Part shown: piece after piece, positions 61,706-64,000 of the stretch
How positions within the stretch are numbered: position 1 is the first letter of the stretch
Layout: each line of letters opens with the position of its first letter
DNA from: Streptomyces naganishii JCM 4654
Lineage (GTDB): Bacteria; Actinomycetota; Actinomycetes; Streptomycetales; Streptomycetaceae
Length of the DNA stretch: 64,000 nucleotides
NCBI RefSeq assembly: GCF_014650575.1
Contig: NZ_BMVF01000002.1
Location: 62,001 to 126,000 of the forward strand
Direction of reading: 5' to 3'
Position numbers and translations under genes: made by a program
Notes under the pieces: model-generated
Seen by the model: the letters and a program-made list of their open reading frames with translations, nothing else
The model's database searches: none
Told to the model about the DNA's origin: nothing

Positions 61706-62401
61706 ATGAGCCAGCAGTACCCGCCCCAGCCCCAGCAGCCCGGCTACGGCGAGCCCCAGCAGCCCGGCAGCAACGGCCTGGCCACCACCGCACTCGTCCT
61801 CGGCATCATCGCCGTCATAGTCAGCTTCATCCCTGTCCTCAACGTTGTCGTCTGGCCGCTCGCGATCCTTGGCATCATCTTCGGCGCCATCGGCCTGTCC
61901 AAGGCGGGCAAGGTCCGCAAGGGCAAGGGTGCCGGCATCACCGGCCTCGTTACGTCGGCCGTAGCGATCATTATGTTCTTCGCCATGAACGCCCTGTTCT
62001 TCTCCGCCGTCGACAAGGCCAGTAAGGAGCTGGACAAGTCGTACGACTCCGCCACCGTCGGCGACGGTAAGTCCAAGACCGGCGGCGCCAAGGAGTCCGA
62101 GGTCATGAAGGACTTCAAGGTCACCAAGTGCGACGTGGTCACCGGCGACTTGGGCATCAAGGAGATGGCCATCCACGTCGACTACGCCAACCACGGCGAC
62201 CGCCGGTACTCGTACTTGGTTGAGGGCGAGGTCCTGGCCGACGGCAAGAAGGTCAACGACTTCATGTCAACCGCCGAGAACCTTGCCCCGGGCCAGAAGT
62301 TCACCGACAAGGATGCTGGTGCGCTGGTGAACGCGGACGAGATCAAGGACGCCAAGAAGCTCGAGTGCAAGACCATCAAAGCGTCCCGAACTGACTTCTG
62401 A
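61706..62401 (+). CDS. DUF4190 membrane protein
   Basis: The 231-residue protein has a Gln/Pro/Tyr-rich cytoplasmic N-terminus, two membrane segments of the DUF4190 type (ALVLGIIAVIVSFIPVLNVV, GLVTSAVAIIMFFAMNALFF) and an extracytoplasmic beta domain (FKVTKCDVVTGDLGIKEMAI) with two cysteines (FxLYD-like). The GGGGG at about 61697 may serve as ribosome-binding site. Such genes are frequent in Streptomyces and their phages or plasmids; function unknown. Confidence 0.85.
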   Translation: MSQQYPPQPQQPGYGEPQQPGSNGLATTALVLGIIAVIVSFIPVLNVVVWPLAILGIIFGAIGLSKAGKVRKGKGAGITGLVTSAVAIIMFFAMNALFFSAVDKASKELDKSYDSATVGDGKSKTGGAKESEVMKDFKVTKCDVVTGDLGIKEMAIHVDYANHGDRRYSYLVEGEVLADGKKVNDFMSTAENLAPGQKFTDKDAGALVNADEIKDAKKLECKTIKASRTDF

Positions 62402-63021
62402 TCGCTGACGTCGCGCGACGCTGACCACCACCCCCAGGCCTCGCCGCGTACCCCGCAGCGGCGGGGCTCGCCGCATCATGGAGACCATGGAGTCGCAGCG
62501 CGGCACGGGCGACGGCCAGGCTGGAGCGGGACGGAGACATGAGGGCCGGCCCGCGCACGCCGCGCTTGCGCGGCGACTTGAGGGGGCAGGGAAACTTGGA
62601 CCGAGACCCCGTTCGCATGGCCGGCCGCGCCGTCATAGCCCTGACGCAGAGCAACCGGCGCGGACACTAATCCACCCTGGTGGCGGCCGCATGGCGCCGG
62701 CAGGTCGCAGTGGGGATTCAACGCGGGACGCCACGACCAGGAACCGGACATCGCCGCCGGCTGGCCGCCGCGGGCAGCTACGGCGTCCTGACACGACAGG
62801 GCGCCCCCGCCGGGGGCCTGGCCGGCCGCCGGGGCACTCCATGATGCGCAGTGCGCGATCGCCTGGTAAGGCCGGCCGCTCCGTGAATCCTGGCCGCAGG
62901 TTGGCCGCACGCGCTGGTCAGAGGTGGGATACCCGCGAATCAGGGTGAGACAAGATGCGCACAGAGGGGGTGCCCCGGATGACGGGGCGCCCCCTCTGAC
63001 CTGCAATGTCTATGACCTGCG
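62402..63021. other. 620-bp region without a clear gene
   Basis: Frames are open on both strands but the translations are Arg/Pro/Gly-rich and resemble no family. It ends with a terminator hairpin (62962-62998) belonging to the tRNA-Ser scar. Confidence 0.6.
62962..62998 (-). terminator. Terminator downstream of the tRNA-Ser(TGA) scar
   Basis: CAGAGGGGG...GCCCC pairs with GGGGC...CCCCCTCTG, with a small internal loop. It lies 23 bp after the acceptor end of the tRNA fragment, as expected for the original tRNA gene. Confidence 0.8.
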
Positions 63022-63076
63022 CGGAGGCGGTGGGATTTGAACCCACGGTGACATCGCTGCCACGACGGTTTTCAAG
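63022..63076 (-). other. 3' part of tRNA-Ser(TGA), attachment-site scar
   Basis: On the minus strand the sequence from anticodon loop CTTGAAA (63076) through the variable arm, T-arm (GGGTTCAAATCCC) and acceptor CGCCTCC plus discriminator (63022) is intact. The 5' half (acceptor GGAGGCG, D-arm and 5' anticodon stem) is absent; sequence 5' of the loop does not pair. Such 3' halves are the typical product of integration into the anticodon loop by a tyrosine recombinase. Confidence 0.75.
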
Positions 63077-63451
63077 AGCGTCAAGGCGTCCCCGTTCTCC
63101 TCTGCTCTGAGCTGCACTAATGTCACGCGCGGCCTGGTTATCCAGGATGTTGGCCCACACATGGCCCACGGGTGCCGGGACTCGAACCCGCGGCCAACCG
63201 CTCAGAAGATGCGGGCACGCCGTGGTGAGCCGGACCGGTCGCCGAGCGCCGCCACTGTGCCGGGTCGCTGAACGCTGCTGCCGTCCACCGTCGTTGCCAT
63301 CAGCCCTGCCGTCACTGCCGCCAGATGCGAAGTGGGGGGCCTGCCATGCCGGTCGGCTGAGGCCCCCAAGGAGAATGAGGAAACATCACCCGCCGGGGAA
63401 GACCTCCAGCCATCATGAGACTGCCGTATCGCTTGATCCACGGAGCCACGC
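63077..63451. other. 375-bp non-coding region holding repeat copy 2
   Basis: This contains the second copy of the 228-bp repeat and then the promoter region of the DUF6602-like gene. GC content drops from about 63330 onward. Confidence 0.55.
63094..63319. repeat. Direct repeat, copy 2 (about 226 bp)
   Basis: The partner of 61049-61276. It starts 18 bp beyond the tRNA-Ser(TGA) scar. Compared with copy 1 it lacks a 4-base CCGC insertion and has scattered substitutions. Confidence 0.85.
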
Positions 63452-64000
63452 GTGAGTTTGCACGACATTCGCGTTTTCATGTCCCAAATGACTCATGAAA
63501 TCAGCAGTGAATATGCGCGCTTGCAAGCCAGGGCTAGAGAAGACCCCGGCACCGCCGGCAGCCAAGGTGAAGAAACGTGGGCACAGCTTCTACGAAGGTG
63601 GGTCCCTTCGGGTTATCACGTCGTCCCTGGAGGAAGGATCATCGATACAGACGGCAACACAAGTCCACAAGTAGATATTCTTATCCTCCACCCTTCCTAC
63701 CCTCCAGGGCTGCTCGGAATTAAGCACTACCTGGCATCAGCCGTAGTCGCCGCTTTCGAGTGCAAGTTGACCCTAACTAGGGCCCACATTAAAAAGAGCG
63801 CCATTTGTGCAGCCTTACTGGAAGATATGATGTTGCGGGAGGGGCGCCCTCCAGGCGAGTTCTTCTACGGCGTACTCGCCCATTCACATTCATGGAATCA
63901 ACGTTCCAATCCCGCCTACAGGGTGTATCAGGCCCTGTGGGACTACGGGGAAGAGTTCACCAAGCGACCAGGTCAGTGCATCGATGCTCTCTGCATCGCA
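63452..64000 (+). CDS. DUF6602-like PD-(D/E)XK protein, N-terminal part
   Basis: GTG 63452 follows GGAG by 6 nt, and the frame is open for 183 codons to the window edge. The product starts MSLHDIRVFMSQMTHEISSE and has GEETWAQLLRRWVPSGYHVV, then the nuclease-type core VDILIL (Asp) and AAFECKLTL (E-x-K), consistent with a DUF6602/restriction-endonuclease-like fold. Such proteins are found in defence islands and mobile elements. Base composition is clearly lower in GC (about 53%) and codon use differs from the rest, which supports acquisition by transfer. The C-terminus is beyond the window. Confidence 0.75.
   Translation, partial: MSLHDIRVFMSQMTHEISSEYARLQARAREDPGTAGSQGEETWAQLLRRWVPSGYHVVPGGRIIDTDGNTSPQVDILILHPSYPPGLLGIKHYLASAVVAAFECKLTLTRAHIKKSAICAALLEDMMLREGRPPGEFFYGVLAHSHSWNQRSNPAYRVYQALWDYGEEFTKRPGQCIDALCIA

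Noticed and set aside
62478..62948. Plus-strand frame in the unassigned region
   Set aside because: Arg/Gly/Pro-rich translation and no family resemblance; the minus-strand frames there are equally unconvincing.

Overview
The window is about 72% GC with the codon use and gene content of a Streptomyces chromosome. The evidence is dnaX beside the SRP RNA gene, a sigF/sigN tandem, upp, tadA with its partner gene, many GTG/TTG starts, and DUF2637, ANTAR, SSI-like and bifunctional primase/polymerase proteins. Most of it reads as conserved core chromosome. Three stretches look accessory: 1.6-2.9 kb beside a serine tRNA, 43.7-46.7 kb beside an arginine tRNA, and 59.5 kb to the right edge.

Layout, left to right. 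1-1.55 kb: dnaX (cut by the left edge) and the 4.5S-type SRP RNA, minus strand. 1.6-2.85 kb: tRNA-Ser(GGA), then a decayed tyrosine integrase and a DUF1877 gene with an internal deletion, the scar of an old integrative element. 3.1-4.3 kb: a DoxX/DsbA-like pair. 4.6-10.7 kb: a compact three-gene unit (PrpF-like isomerase, EamA exporter, four-domain A-Ox-T-TE synthetase of the indigoidine type) behind a paired palindrome. 10.8-12.6 kb: DUF2637 and small membrane proteins with short-period repeats. 12.8-22.9 kb: housekeeping genes (DUF72, CopC/CopD, HhH-GPD glycosylase, HerA-like ATPase, LytR_C protein, upp, tadA pair, tRNA-Ser(CGA), Dabb protein). 23.1-25.1 kb: two SigB-type sigma factors in tandem. 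26-30.5 kb: MarR regulator, MFS pump and YceI protein; pump and YceI protein share an extra carboxypeptidase-regulatory-like fold. 30.4-33.1 kb: two GAF/ANTAR antiterminators, a STAS protein and a PPOX-fold enzyme. 33.2-40.1 kb: a TetR regulator and a tightly coupled response regulator, histidine kinase, GT2-GtrA and GT39 operon, probably a regulated cell-envelope glycosylation system.

40.3-43.2 kb carries an amidohydrolase, DUF2797 and a secreted protein. 43.4-46.7 kb holds small genes, DUF1330, NUDIX, and an unusual pair of a conserved unknown protein and a divergent kinase-like protein, ending at tRNA-Arg(ACG) and tRNA-Ser(GCT). 47.5-52.4 kb: an SSI-like inhibitor and a 1401-residue PAS protein that looks like a histidine kinase without its phosphoacceptor His. 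52.5-57.7 kb: an acyl-CoA ligase, a SigE-family sigma factor, and an operon of MaoC/OB-fold, MaoC and lipid-transfer thiolase genes. 57.9-60.9 kb: small secreted proteins, a primase/polymerase and a GNAT enzyme.

The right end (61-64 kb) is mosaic: an IS110 relic, a DUF4190 protein, two copies of a 0.23 kb repeat, and the 3' part of tRNA-Ser(TGA) followed by its terminator. This tRNA scar looks like the border of an integrated element lying to the right, whose first visible gene encodes a DUF6602-like PD-(D/E)XK protein cut by the window edge.

Most interesting for follow-up: the non-standard indigoidine-type locus; the tRNA-Ser(TGA) scar with the DUF6602-like gene; the kinase-like module at 45-46.7 kb; the pseudo-histidine kinase with repeated TGRRRR motifs; and the two-component/glycosyltransferase operon. 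All assignments come from reading the translated sequence; no database search was run.
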